This document shows, piece by piece, positions 6,260 through 12,394 of a stretch of DNA of 12,595 nt. Where the stretch lies: NCBI GenBank assembly GCA_964519335.1, contig CAZFIA010000121.1:1-12595 (forward strand). Reading direction: 5' to 3'. How positions within the stretch are numbered: the stretch's first letter is position 1; each line of letters opens with the position of its first letter. The DNA comes from JALZVT01 sp964519335 (GTDB lineage: Bacteria > Pseudomonadota > Gammaproteobacteria > Pseudomonadales > Azotimanducaceae). The position numbers and the translations under genes are program-made. Under the pieces are notes generated by a model. The model was given only the letters and a program-made list of their open reading frames with translations, searched no databases and had not been told where the DNA came from.

Positions 6260-6928
6260 CTATATTTTGATGTTCTCGCCAAATGTATCTTCGTAGACCA
6301 GTTTTTCTATTGGCGCCCGGGTGATCGGTCCGTGACCTTTACCTACCGAGTAGCCTATAGGAACTACACCGCAGGTGTACCAGTCTTCTGGCATGCCAAG
6401 CACTGTTTTCATGGCCTTTTCTTCATAGCACAGCAACGTGGTTAAGGTGCAACCAATACCCTCGTTTACACAGGCAAGCATGAGATTCTCGATGGCCAGA
6501 TAGACTGAACCACCCCCAACTACAGAGGGGCGATCTAGATCTGCATCAGTAATAGCCATTAGCTTTGGGTTGAAACAAACCACCAGCAGCACAGGTGCTG
6601 ACCCCATGTTATCACCAAGGTGATCGCCTGCGGCCAACATGCGTTCTTGTTTCGCCCGCTTCTCGCGCTCGAGACGATCGAGACCGCGGCGAGACAGCTC
6701 GCCGTAAGAGGCCCACTGTGATTTATATAGCTCACCAATCTGACCGCGGCGCTTTTCATCGCGCACAGCAACTATGCGCCAGGGCTGCACGTTGCCGCCG
6801 CTTGGCGCCCAGGCAGCAGCTTGCAAGAGCCGTCTCAGAACATCATCGGGAATAGGATCTGGCTTAAGTCGGCGAACGGCTCTGAGGGTGCTCATTGCTT
6901 CGTACAGCGGAATCGAGTTAGTTGTCAT
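6260..6928 (-). CDS. Nitroreductase-family FMN oxidoreductase
   Basis: 222 residues with the family pattern throughout. STLRAVRRLKPDPIP (13-27) is the FMN-phosphate Arg segment; AAAWAPSGGNVQPWRIVAV (37-55) is the A-P-S-x-x-N-x-Q-P-W flavin motif; GSVYLAIENLMLACVNEGIG (140-159) is the dimer helix; CGVVPIGYSVGK (186-197) is the last strand with the I-G-Y/x-P-like turn. Such enzymes bind FMN as dimers and reduce nitro groups, quinones, enones or flavins using NAD(P)H. In this operon it could reduce an unsaturated intermediate or supply reduced flavin to the ACAD-fold enzyme, which has no dedicated reductase nearby. It ends 10 bases before the amidohydrolase and starts 57 bases after the CoA ligase. 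The ribosome site (AGAG, about 11 bases upstream) is weak. Confidence 0.88.
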   Translation of the reverse strand: MTTNSIPLYEAMSTLRAVRRLKPDPIPDDVLRRLLQAAAWAPSGGNVQPWRIVAVRDEKRRGQIGELYKSQWASYGELSRRGLDRLEREKRAKQERMLAAGDHLGDNMGSAPVLLVVCFNPKLMAITDADLDRPSVVGGGSVYLAIENLMLACVNEGIGCTLTTLLCYEEKAMKTVLGMPEDWYTCGVVPIGYSVGKGHGPITRAPIEKLVYEDTFGENIKI

Positions 6929-6985
6929 CGGTAATTGCTCTACTTGTTTTCGGAAATACTGTTGGGGTGAATGGAACTAAAACGC

Positions 6986-8632
6986 TTAGTATTTCGCATT
7001 GGAGGCGTTGGTGACTTGATCACTTAACTTAAATCGCTGAACCTTGCCAATTGCGTTTCTGGGCAGGGCGTCAAAATATTCCACCCGCTCTGGCAGTTTG
7101 AACTTAGCCATACCCAACTCGAGCAGAAACTCTGATAACGCACGCAGCGTAAGGGCTGCAGACTGCGGCTTTAGTACAAGGCAAGCACAAATCTTTTCTC
7201 CCAATCGCTCATCTGGGTAGGCGCATACTGCAGCCTCTGCAATGTCTGGATGGCCTTCCAGAGCCACGTCAATTTCGACCGGAGAGATTTTTATGCCACC
7301 GCGATTAATTATGTCTTTGCAACGCCCAGCAATTTTGTAGAACCCGTCGACCGAGCCACAGATTTCTACCAGATCGCCGGTGTGGAAATAGCCTTCGCTG
7401 TCAAACACGTCCGGTTCTCCCTCAGCAACCTGGTGCTTGAAATAGCCGTCGAAAACAGAGGGCCCGCGCACCAGCAGTTCCCCAACTTCTCCATTGGCGG
7501 TGACAATCGCGTTAGAGGAGATATCGACCACCTTGGTTTCCATGGCATCGCCAGGTTTCGGAATGGGAAACATCGACGCTCTGGTTTCTGCATCGGAGGA
7601 TACTTCTGGTGTAGAAAATAAACCAATGCCCTCATTGGAGCCGTAGATATTAATCACCTCAACGCCGTAGTCTCTGCTGAACACGTCAATCATCCAGGGT
7701 GACAACGGCGCTGACCCTGACCCGATCGAGCGCAGGCTGCTGAAATCAAACTTGTTCCACATCTCTGGTGATTTTGCCAGTTGGTTTAAAACGGCCGGAG
7801 GCGCGAGCGTGTAGGTAATCTGCTCTGTTTGCATTTGCCAAAGCAAGAGTTCTGGGTCAAGCGGATGGTGCAAAACAACCGAGCAGCACTGCATGGTTGC
7901 AGGAACCAGCACACCACCTAGCGCCGCCATGTTCACCATAGGAAAAGGACACAGCACCTTATCCCCTTCAACAAAACTTGAAGCGGCGGCAGCTTTGCTG
8001 CTCGATGCCGTCCACATGTTGTGGGAGCGCGGCACACCTTTGGGCGTACCCGTGGTACCCGAGGTCCAGCAAATACTTAGTATGCCGTTGGCGTCATCAC
8101 TACACTCACCTCGATAAGGGTTGGTTGCAGCTGAATCAATAGTCAGTTGCTCTCCAAACACCAATACATCCTTATCTTTGAAGGCGTCGCGAAGCTCTGA
8201 CCCCAGCTGCACATCGCGAAAACGCCCAATGGTAATGAGAGTTTTTGCCTCCAGAGTTCGAACAATTTTCTTCAGTTCAAAGGTGCCGTACTGAACCGGT
8301 ACGGGCGATGCAACGACACCCATCTTGCTGCACGCGAAGTACAGAACAACAATTTCAACGATGTTGGGCAGCTGAATGACCACAATGTCATCTGACTTTA
8401 CGCCGGCCGCTTGAAGCTGATTGGCCAAATTATCTGAGGCAGCGTCTAGCTGTTGCCAGCTGAGGCCCATTGGCGAGCCCCCACAGAGTTCATCGCGATT
8501 AGGTGCATCCTTTATAGCCAACTGTGATGGTTGCTTTCTGGCGTTAGCTGAAAGTAAATGGTGCAAACAATCTTGCCCCCACTCATTCGAGCGGGTGAGC
8601 TCCTCGATTCGAGATTGAGGGGTTGTTCGCAT
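6986..8632 (-). CDS. Acyl-CoA synthetase / CoA ligase (AMP-forming)
   Basis: 548 residues, normal for class I adenylate-forming enzymes. Core motifs in order: CWTSGTTGTPKGVPRSH (188-204, phosphate loop), IYGSNEG (329-335, adenine binding), YFHTGD (415-420, ribose Asp420), AGRCKDIINRGGIKISPVEI (435-454, hinge and C-domain) and PRNAIGKVQR (524-533, catalytic Lys530). It activates a carboxylic acid to acyl-AMP and then the CoA thioester; the substrate is not predictable, though the P-R-S-H-N context resembles ligases for aryl and alicyclic acids. ATG 8632 is chosen: it sits four bases after the upstream gene's stop, whereas the TTG at 8668 would overlap that gene by 32 bases. No clear ribosome site is seen, so translational coupling is likely. 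Confidence 0.92.
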   Translation of the reverse strand: MRTTPQSRIEELTRSNEWGQDCLHHLLSANARKQPSQLAIKDAPNRDELCGGSPMGLSWQQLDAASDNLANQLQAAGVKSDDIVVIQLPNIVEIVVLYFACSKMGVVASPVPVQYGTFELKKIVRTLEAKTLITIGRFRDVQLGSELRDAFKDKDVLVFGEQLTIDSAATNPYRGECSDDANGILSICWTSGTTGTPKGVPRSHNMWTASSSKAAAASSFVEGDKVLCPFPMVNMAALGGVLVPATMQCCSVVLHHPLDPELLLWQMQTEQITYTLAPPAVLNQLAKSPEMWNKFDFSSLRSIGSGSAPLSPWMIDVFSRDYGVEVINIYGSNEGIGLFSTPEVSSDAETRASMFPIPKPGDAMETKVVDISSNAIVTANGEVGELLVRGPSVFDGYFKHQVAEGEPDVFDSEGYFHTGDLVEICGSVDGFYKIAGRCKDIINRGGIKISPVEIDVALEGHPDIAEAAVCAYPDERLGEKICACLVLKPQSAALTLRALSEFLLELGMAKFKLPERVEYFDALPRNAIGKVQRFKLSDQVTNASNAKY

Positions 8633-8636
8633 GTTG

Positions 8637-9794
8637 TCAGAGCGTAGCTGTGTTGGATTCCAGCCCAAAATACAGCCGCCCGATCGTCTCTAACGTAGAG
8701 GGCGCAACCATGATGTGGGACTTAGCGACATGGATGTCGCGGAAATGGGTTTGCAACTTTGATTTATTGTAAACAGAGGTACCACCCCCAAGATCGTACA
8801 TATCGTTAACCACCCCAACAGATTTGTTAACCGCGTTAGTTGTGGCCAATCTAATATTCCGACGCTGCTCAATAGTGACTTTGTTACCCGCAAGTGCACT
8901 CTGCCAGGCATTGTCAATCTCGTGGTAGTAGAACAACCGGGCGCTTTGTAGATCGGCCTCAGCCTGCGCCAGTTTCATTTGCGAGATCTGTTGATCGGCT
9001 ACGGTCTTGCTGGATGAGATTCGCTTTTTTGTCGCAGCAAGATGCACAAGTTCATCTATCGCAGCCCGCGCTATGCCTAAACAAACCGCAGCAATTCCTA
9101 ATGCTAAAAATGTAAAGTGGGGGAATCGATAGAGTGGTGTGACAACTTTGTCGCTTTTAACATACCCGGTGACACGCTCATTCGGCACAAAGACATCCTT
9201 GGCACTGTAGTCCAAGCTTCCAGTGCCCCGTAAACCCGCCACGTGCCAGGTATCCGAAAACTCGACGTCACCCTTAGGCATGAAAAACCCGTGATTTCGC
9301 GGTATTCCTTTGCTATTTCGCATGAGCTCACCGTTTTCTTTGAGCAGACATCCGCCACTCACCCATTCGGCGTTTTGACTACCCGAGCCCCATTGCCAGT
9401 TACCTGTCACCTTAAAGCCGCCATCTACCTTTTCTGCAACGCCGGTTGGCGCAGCGACTCCTGTCACCAGCTGGTCGGGGTGAGAGAAGATGTGCGCTGC
9501 GGAGTCTTCGGGAAGCATAGAGAGCATGGTGCTGGTTGTTGTGCCGATAAAAGCAACCCAGGCGCACGCCGCGTCTCCTTGCGCCAGCGTTTCAAAAATC
9601 TGGCTACTTACTGCAGGCGGCGCTTCCGACCCACCAATAGTTTCAGGCGCGCCTAAACGATAAAAGCCCGCCTTTGCAATTTTCTCCGACACATCCGGGG
9701 GAATACGCCGAGCTTGCTCGATTTCTGTAGAGCGTTGCTTGAATTCTTCGCTGAGTTCTTCTGCTCGCTTAAGTGCTGCGTTGCTATCAAACAT
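8637..9794 (-). CDS. ACAD-fold flavin enzyme, probably HsaA/DszC-type monooxygenase
   Basis: 385 residues of the acyl-CoA dehydrogenase superfamily. N-terminal helices (1-100) contain GFYRLGAPETIGGSE; the central beta domain has GNWQWGSGSQNAEWVSGGCL (131-150) and VAGLRGTGSLDYSAKDVFVP (185-204); the C-terminal bundle ends with HFRDIHVAKSH (350-360). The GNWQWGSG and F/W-R-D...H patterns are those of the group D two-component flavin monooxygenases (HsaA, DszC, HpaB-like C2), rather than dehydrogenases, whose catalytic Glu I cannot place here. Those enzymes use reduced FMN or FAD from a separate reductase and O2. A genuine acyl-CoA dehydrogenase remains possible given the CoA-ligase neighbour. 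GAGAAG precedes the ATG, and the gene begins 14 bases after the TetR stop. Confidence 0.87.
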   Translation of the reverse strand: MFDSNAALKRAEELSEEFKQRSTEIEQARRIPPDVSEKIAKAGFYRLGAPETIGGSEAPPAVSSQIFETLAQGDAACAWVAFIGTTTSTMLSMLPEDSAAHIFSHPDQLVTGVAAPTGVAEKVDGGFKVTGNWQWGSGSQNAEWVSGGCLLKENGELMRNSKGIPRNHGFFMPKGDVEFSDTWHVAGLRGTGSLDYSAKDVFVPNERVTGYVKSDKVVTPLYRFPHFTFLALGIAAVCLGIARAAIDELVHLAATKKRISSSKTVADQQISQMKLAQAEADLQSARLFYYHEIDNAWQSALAGNKVTIEQRRNIRLATTNAVNKSVGVVNDMYDLGGGTSVYNKSKLQTHFRDIHVAKSHIMVAPSTLETIGRLYFGLESNTATL

Positions 9795-9808
9795 TATTGG
9801 CTTCTCGA

Positions 9809-10462
9809 TTAGTGTCTCTGTGTATTTTCGGGTTCTAGAATTCTAACCAGCGCATCGGTTAGCTGATCGTGTAGTGCATCACCGGGCTTTAGGTTCTGCA
9901 CCAGCGAGTGGTGCCAACTTTCGGTAAGCACAGTGAGCATCTGGGCCAGAGTGACGGGATCGCCCAAACGAATATGCCCAGCCGCCTGTCCCAGCTCGAT
10001 GAAGCGCTGATAGCTCTCGATTACCGCCGCCTCGTGCGTTCTGAACAAATCTCGCAGCCTCTTCGACTGACCAAACGCACCCTGAGCTAACCGAAACAGT
10101 GAGTTGTTGTCTGCAAAAAAACCGCCAAGCTCCAGCACCCAACCCGCCATGAATAGCTGCATCCCCTCATCCAATAGTCGTTCGATCTGGCACTTGTTAG
10201 CTACCAATACCTCTAGCTCGGCCATCATTTGATCGTAGGCTGCGAGCAGAGCGGCTTCTTTGGTAGCGAAGTGGTTATAGAAGTTCGCCGGCGAACTTTT
10301 GGACCGGCGAGCCACTAGCTCAGCGCCAAAGTCGCCGTTTTCGTCAATCTCAGCCCGAATCGCACTCACTAGCTTAAGGCGGGTTCTTTCGAATTTGCCC
10401 AGCACGGGGGTTTTGCCCGGTTGATCGGGAACCGGATTTGCCGATTTAGGGTGCTGTTTCAT
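9809..10462 (-). CDS. TetR-family transcriptional regulator, first gene of the leftward operon
   Basis: 217 residues. Residues 23-75 form the TetR helix-turn-helix: FERTRLKLVSAIRAEIDENG, then FGAELVARRSKSSPANFYNH and FATKEALL-type helix 4 (actual FATKEAALLAAY, 65-76). The remainder is an all-helical ligand-binding and dimer domain with a late WHHSLVQ segment. About 20 residues rich in Pro, Lys and Gln precede the fold. It is followed after 14 bases by the flavin enzyme, so repressor and enzymes share a transcript, a layout that usually means autoregulation with a pathway acyl-CoA or its precursor as inducer (inferred). The ATG is unusual: it lies inside the palindrome at 10460-10486 and has no ribosome site in the bases before it, so the mRNA may be leaderless. 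Confidence 0.9.
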   Translation of the reverse strand: MKQHPKSANPVPDQPGKTPVLGKFERTRLKLVSAIRAEIDENGDFGAELVARRSKSSPANFYNHFATKEAALLAAYDQMMAELEVLVANKCQIERLLDEGMQLFMAGWVLELGGFFADNNSLFRLAQGAFGQSKRLRDLFRTHEAAVIESYQRFIELGQAAGHIRLGDPVTLAQMLTVLTESWHHSLVQNLKPGDALHDQLTDALVRILEPENTQRH

Positions 10463-10486
10463 TTTTGGAGTGTAACTCTAAAAATG
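10460..10486 (-). promoter_or_regulatory. Near-perfect 27-base palindrome on the TetR start codon: putative TetR operator
   Basis: CATTTTTGGAGT (10460-10471) and ACTCTAAAAATG (10475-10486) are inverse complements at 11 of 12 positions, with a 3-base GTA centre. The left arm includes the TetR start codon (its complement CAT at 10460-10462). Size, symmetry and position fit a TetR-family operator that blocks the promoter of the regulator and the four enzymes after it. The leftward promoter must overlap it, but no clean -35/-10 pair is visible. Confidence 0.7.
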
Positions 10487-10674
10487 GGGGAATAGGTAGT
10501 CTGGGAAACTACTTTTCGCCTTAGGCGGTTTTCCATCCCTGGGCTGGTTGCGCACCCACTTCGTTTTGGTTGTTACTAGAGGGCGGAACTCCCGGCTGTG
10601 GGAAGGTCTCGTGCGAAGGATGCGTCGGCGTCAAAGTCCGAAGTCGACCAAAATTGACCCTGGGAGTTCTGAAT
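10487..10674. other. Intergenic segment without a recognisable gene
   Basis: Between the TetR palindrome and the transposase stub. Open frames here give no recognisable protein. Two tiny inverted repeats are present: GTAGT/ACTAC around 10497-10513, followed by TTTT, and CGCC-TTA-GGCG around 10518-10528. Both are too short to call terminators with confidence. The last 20 bases before the stub (from TGACCC at about 10655) begin with TG and may be an insertion-sequence end. Confidence 0.4.
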
Positions 10675-10755
10675 ATGACGCCTAAGCGCCACTCCGGAGA
10701 GCAGATCATCAACATCCTAAAGGAGCACGAAGCCGCATTGCCGAGGTCTATCTGA
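10675..10755 (+). pseudogene. IS3-family OrfA transposase stub (about 22 codons)
   Basis: The frame from ATG 10675 starts MTPKRHSGEQIINILKEHEA, which fits the start of IS3-family OrfA proteins (basic start, then E/T-E-x-Q-I-I-x-I/V-L-K-E-x-E-A, the first helix of the HTH_Tnp_1 domain). After EHEA the similarity ends: the expected helix-turn-helix (ELCRKYG-like) is missing and the frame stops at 10755. GGGAG lies ten bases before the ATG. It is a remnant; no OrfB, DDE catalytic domain or matching right end is present nearby. It marks this interval as a site of past insertion. Confidence 0.6.
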
Positions 10756-10808
10756 ATCGCCTATGTCAGCGTGATTCCCAATTCGCCATGCACAGGTAAG
10801 ATGTTGCC

Positions 10809-11264
10809 ATGGCAAGTATTAGTTTCAGACATTTCATAGTTTCGACGTTCACCCAGCACTCCCGCCTCAAACGCTGGCTCATGCGTCTCTCTATTGTGGG
10901 CATCATGCTTGGAGGCGGTGCTCTAGCCATGGGACAAGCGGGCGAATGGTCCGCATCTGGTCTGCGCACCGGCTGCGGCTACTTGCTCGGGTTCGTGATT
11001 GGCGCGATCGTGCGCATCTTCTTCAAACTCAGCTTGCTTGTCAGCGCCGTAGTCGCCGCGATTGCGTTTGGCCTGTCTTCTGTCGGTCTTGTAGATCTGC
11101 CCTGGGAAACATTTGGTGAAGTGCAGAGCGCCTTCGCAAGCGAAGTCTCCCGACTTACCGGAACCCTCAAAGAGTTCCTAACCAGCTACCTTCCCGCTGG
11201 TGTTTCCAGTTCCATAGGCTTGGCCTCAGGCGTTACTCAAAAACCCGATTGGACAGAAGACTAA
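10809..11264 (+). CDS. FUN14-like small membrane protein
   Basis: 151 residues. Hydrophobic segments at about 26-44 and 56-95 (one long or two tight helices). GLRTGCGYLLGFVIGAIVRI (51-70) and the following FFKLSLLV match the FUN14 pattern of G-F/Y-x-x-G-Y/F-x-x-K/R, then a second hydrophobic stretch and a VDLPWE turn (95-100) equivalent to the I-x-V-N/P-W of the family. The C-terminal 50 residues (100-151) form a soluble amphipathic tail. Bacterial FUN14 proteins have no settled function; the eukaryotic relatives are mitochondrial outer-membrane proteins. AGGTAAG at about 10795-10801 lies roughly eight bases before the ATG. There is no operon partner on this strand. The stop is 27 bases before the left 40-base repeat. 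Confidence 0.65.
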   Translation: MASISFRHFIVSTFTQHSRLKRWLMRLSIVGIMLGGGALAMGQAGEWSASGLRTGCGYLLGFVIGAIVRIFFKLSLLVSAVVAAIAFGLSSVGLVDLPWETFGEVQSAFASEVSRLTGTLKEFLTSYLPAGVSSSIGLASGVTQKPDWTED

Positions 11265-11291
11265 AGCAGGGGGCTGGCCAACGGCAACAAA

Positions 11292-11331
11292 TGGCCAATC
11301 TTAAGCTTAGAGGCAAAGCGCAGTTTGCCCA
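11292..11331 (+). repeat. Left copy of 40-base inverted repeat
   Basis: TGGCCAAT (11292-11299), five variable bases, GCTTAGAGGCAAAGCG (11305-11320), one variable base, AGTTTGCCCA (11322-11331). The inverse complement at 12248-12287 agrees at 35 of 40 positions. It contains its own hairpin, GGCAAA-N6-TTTGCC (11312-11329). TGGCCAA also occurs 16 bases earlier (11276-11282). It starts 27 bases after the FUN14-like stop. Confidence 0.85.
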
Positions 11332-11503
11332 GGAGTTCGCCTGGAGCCGGATTTGGTCAAATCTTGCAGGTCTGCAAGATTCTGAGGTTGGGGACAATCC
11401 GATCAAAACTTCCCATTCAGCCTCATGGAGCGAAAAAAGGAGCGAGAACTTAACCATTGTGCCCCCGGAAACCCGGCGCAATTTAATGGTTCGTAGGCGT
11501 CGC
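11332..11503. other. Non-coding 3' region of the island with two hairpins
   Basis: No gene is convincing here. Two inverted repeats stand out. AATCTTGCA (11360-11368) pairs perfectly with TGCAAGATT (11373-11381) around a GGTC loop. Further on, ATTGTGCC (11456-11463) pairs with GGCGCAAT (11475-11482) with one G-T pair, and AACCATT (11452-11458) is the perfect inverse of AATGGTT (11485-11491). The second lies about 12-50 bases after the membrane gene's stop on the minus strand and could protect or end that mRNA, though no T run follows. Confidence 0.45.
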
Positions 11504-12001
11504 TCAAATTGCTTCTGTTTTGGTTTCTGGACTCGTTGCCTTATTACTACCGTACAGAGGTATACCAGCTATGACGCCTGTAATTAGCCCAATTCCGACT
11601 GTGACGAATACGGTTATAGCACCCCACCACGACGTGTAAAACGTGCTCAGCCAAGGCCAAGACAGATCCCATCGTCCATACTCCCATAAAAATATAGAAA
11701 GCAAGAAGATTGGTGCAAGGAAAATACTTCCGGCAAGCAAATAGAAATGTGAGAGTTTATTCGCTCTACGAAGTACAAGTGCATAAGGTAAGCCCAAGAA
11801 TAACATGCCGAGATATCCAAAAAGTATTACGGGGAACCCGTCAAAAAAATACGAGGCACTAAACATAAAGGACATTCCTCTCTCCAGTTCCTCTCGTTTA
11901 TAAAAACCAATAGAGAGCCAAAAAAAGAACGGCCCCGATAAAGGGGCGATCGCGACCGCTACCCAAAAACGAATCCTGCTTGCGCGCTTTAACTCAATCA
12001 T
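11504..12001 (-). CDS. Four-helix membrane protein, unknown function
   Basis: 165 residues from ATG 12001; an in-frame ATG at 12022 would add seven. Four hydrophobic segments at about 11-33, 55-77, 85-105 and 125-150 (numbered from the chosen start), with charged loops (YKREELERG; RRANKL) and a hydrophilic tail (SNKATSPETKTEAI). I recognise no family. The chosen start overlaps the stop of the 48-codon gene by eight bases (ATGATTGA), with GGTGGGAG just before, so the two are translationally coupled. The gene is visibly richer in A+T than the catabolic genes (23 of 60 G+C at 11701-11760 against 35 of 60 at 5161-5220, hand count), which hints at separate origin. A role as immunity or partner protein for the small upstream gene is possible but unproven. 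Confidence 0.7.
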   Translation of the reverse strand: MIELKRASRIRFWVAVAIAPLSGPFFFWLSIGFYKREELERGMSFMFSASYFFDGFPVILFGYLGMLFLGLPYALVLRRANKLSHFYLLAGSIFLAPIFLLSIFLWEYGRWDLSWPWLSTFYTSWWGAITVFVTVGIGLITGVIAGIPLYGSNKATSPETKTEAI

Positions 12002-12140
12002 GCTCCCACCCGCGAACGTCATCAGGGTTAATCTTCATATTGTTCTTATACTCTCGGATCAGCTTGTTCCGGAACGCTTGCGGTTGAGCTCGGCTATGGA
12101 ATTGCCAGGGCTTAATCGGAGACCCTTTAGCTAAGCTCAT
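11994..12140 (-). CDS. 48-residue small protein, unknown
   Basis: The frame runs from ATG 12140 to TGA 11994-11996. It is basic and aromatic in the middle: KGSPIKPWQFHSRAQPQAFR (5-24), then NKLIREYKNN, and ends INPDDVRGWEHD (37-48). The composition reads as true protein rather than chance frame. The start overlaps the stop of an upstream frame (ATGA), and its end overlaps the next gene by eight bases, the tight packing of a real operon. No recognised domain; the QPQAFR-x-x-LI-x-E-Y stretch loosely recalls helices seen in nuclease and toxin domains, but the metal- or zinc-binding residues that would support that are not present. It may be complete or the surviving end of a larger protein. Immediate upstream sequence in the same frame (PETDHYT) also reads as coding before a TGA. 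Confidence 0.5.
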   Translation of the reverse strand: MSLAKGSPIKPWQFHSRAQPQAFRNKLIREYKNNMKINPDDVRGWEHD

Positions 12141-12199
12141 AGTGTAGTGGTCAGTCTCTGGAGTTCTACAAACTCAGGATACATGTAGAATTTGGATCT
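12137..12199 (-). pseudogene. Possible 3' remnant of a gene upstream of the small protein
   Basis: On the minus strand a frame open after a TGA reads RSKFYMYPEFVELQRLTTTL and then stops; its TGA (12137-12139) overlaps the next ATG as ATGA. From the internal ATG at 12184 it is only 15 codons. The overlap and residue make-up suggest the tail of a coupled gene whose front was lost, about 50 bases inside the right 40-base repeat. Chance cannot be excluded. Confidence 0.3.
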
Positions 12200-12247
12200 T
12201 CAGGCGAGATTTCAAACTATTTACTCATCCCCTCGAATGTCCAAATT

Positions 12248-12287
12248 TGGGCAAACTACGCTTTGCCTCTAAGCGGAGCATTGGCCA
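12248..12287 (-). repeat. Right copy of 40-base inverted repeat
   Basis: Read leftward: TGGCCAAT (12287-12280), five variable bases, GCTTAGAGGCAAAGCG, one variable base, AGTTTGCCCA (ending 12248). It matches the left copy at 35 of 40 positions in opposite orientation, with the TGGCCAAT end outward in both. The enclosed segment is 916 bases. No clear target duplication flanks the pair (CAAA on the left, AACT on the right). Confidence 0.85.
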
Positions 12288-12394
12288 AACTTCCCGGGGC
12301 GTCGCTCCCAACGCTGACGCGTGGCGTCTATGTTGCGGTTATTGGTCTCGGTTGTGTTCTTGTGAATGCTTGAGAGACAGGGGAGAGGGCACAG
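12288..12394. other. Non-coding 3' region, possible integron attC-like sequence
   Basis: This follows, on the minus strand, the stop of the gene at the right edge. GACGC-GTG-GCGTC at 12316-12328 is a perfect 5-base stem, and GCGTC also occurs at 12300-12304. The order GCGTGGCGT, then GCGGTTATTGGTCTCGGTTG, then TTCTTGTG resembles, from memory, the central part of Vibrio-type attC repeats. The core GTTRRRY and RYYYAAC boxes are not clearly present, so this is only a suggestion. Confidence 0.25.

Noticed and set aside
8633..8668. TTG start at 8668 for the CoA ligase
   Set aside because: It would overlap the flavin enzyme's end by 32 bases and add 12 residues outside the family core; ATG 8632 gives normal 4-base spacing.
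10518..10528. CGCC-TTA-GGCG as a terminator
   Set aside because: The stem is only four pairs with a short T run four bases long, and no rightward gene precedes it.
11452..11491. Hairpin after the membrane gene as an attC site or intrinsic terminator
   Set aside because: GTTAAGT fits one attC box but the matching outer box is missing, and no T run follows the stem on either strand.
11249..11587. Plus-strand frame of 112 codons across the left repeat and hairpins
   Set aside because: It starts inside the FUN14-like gene, runs over structured non-coding DNA and into the antisense of the membrane gene, and looks like no protein family.
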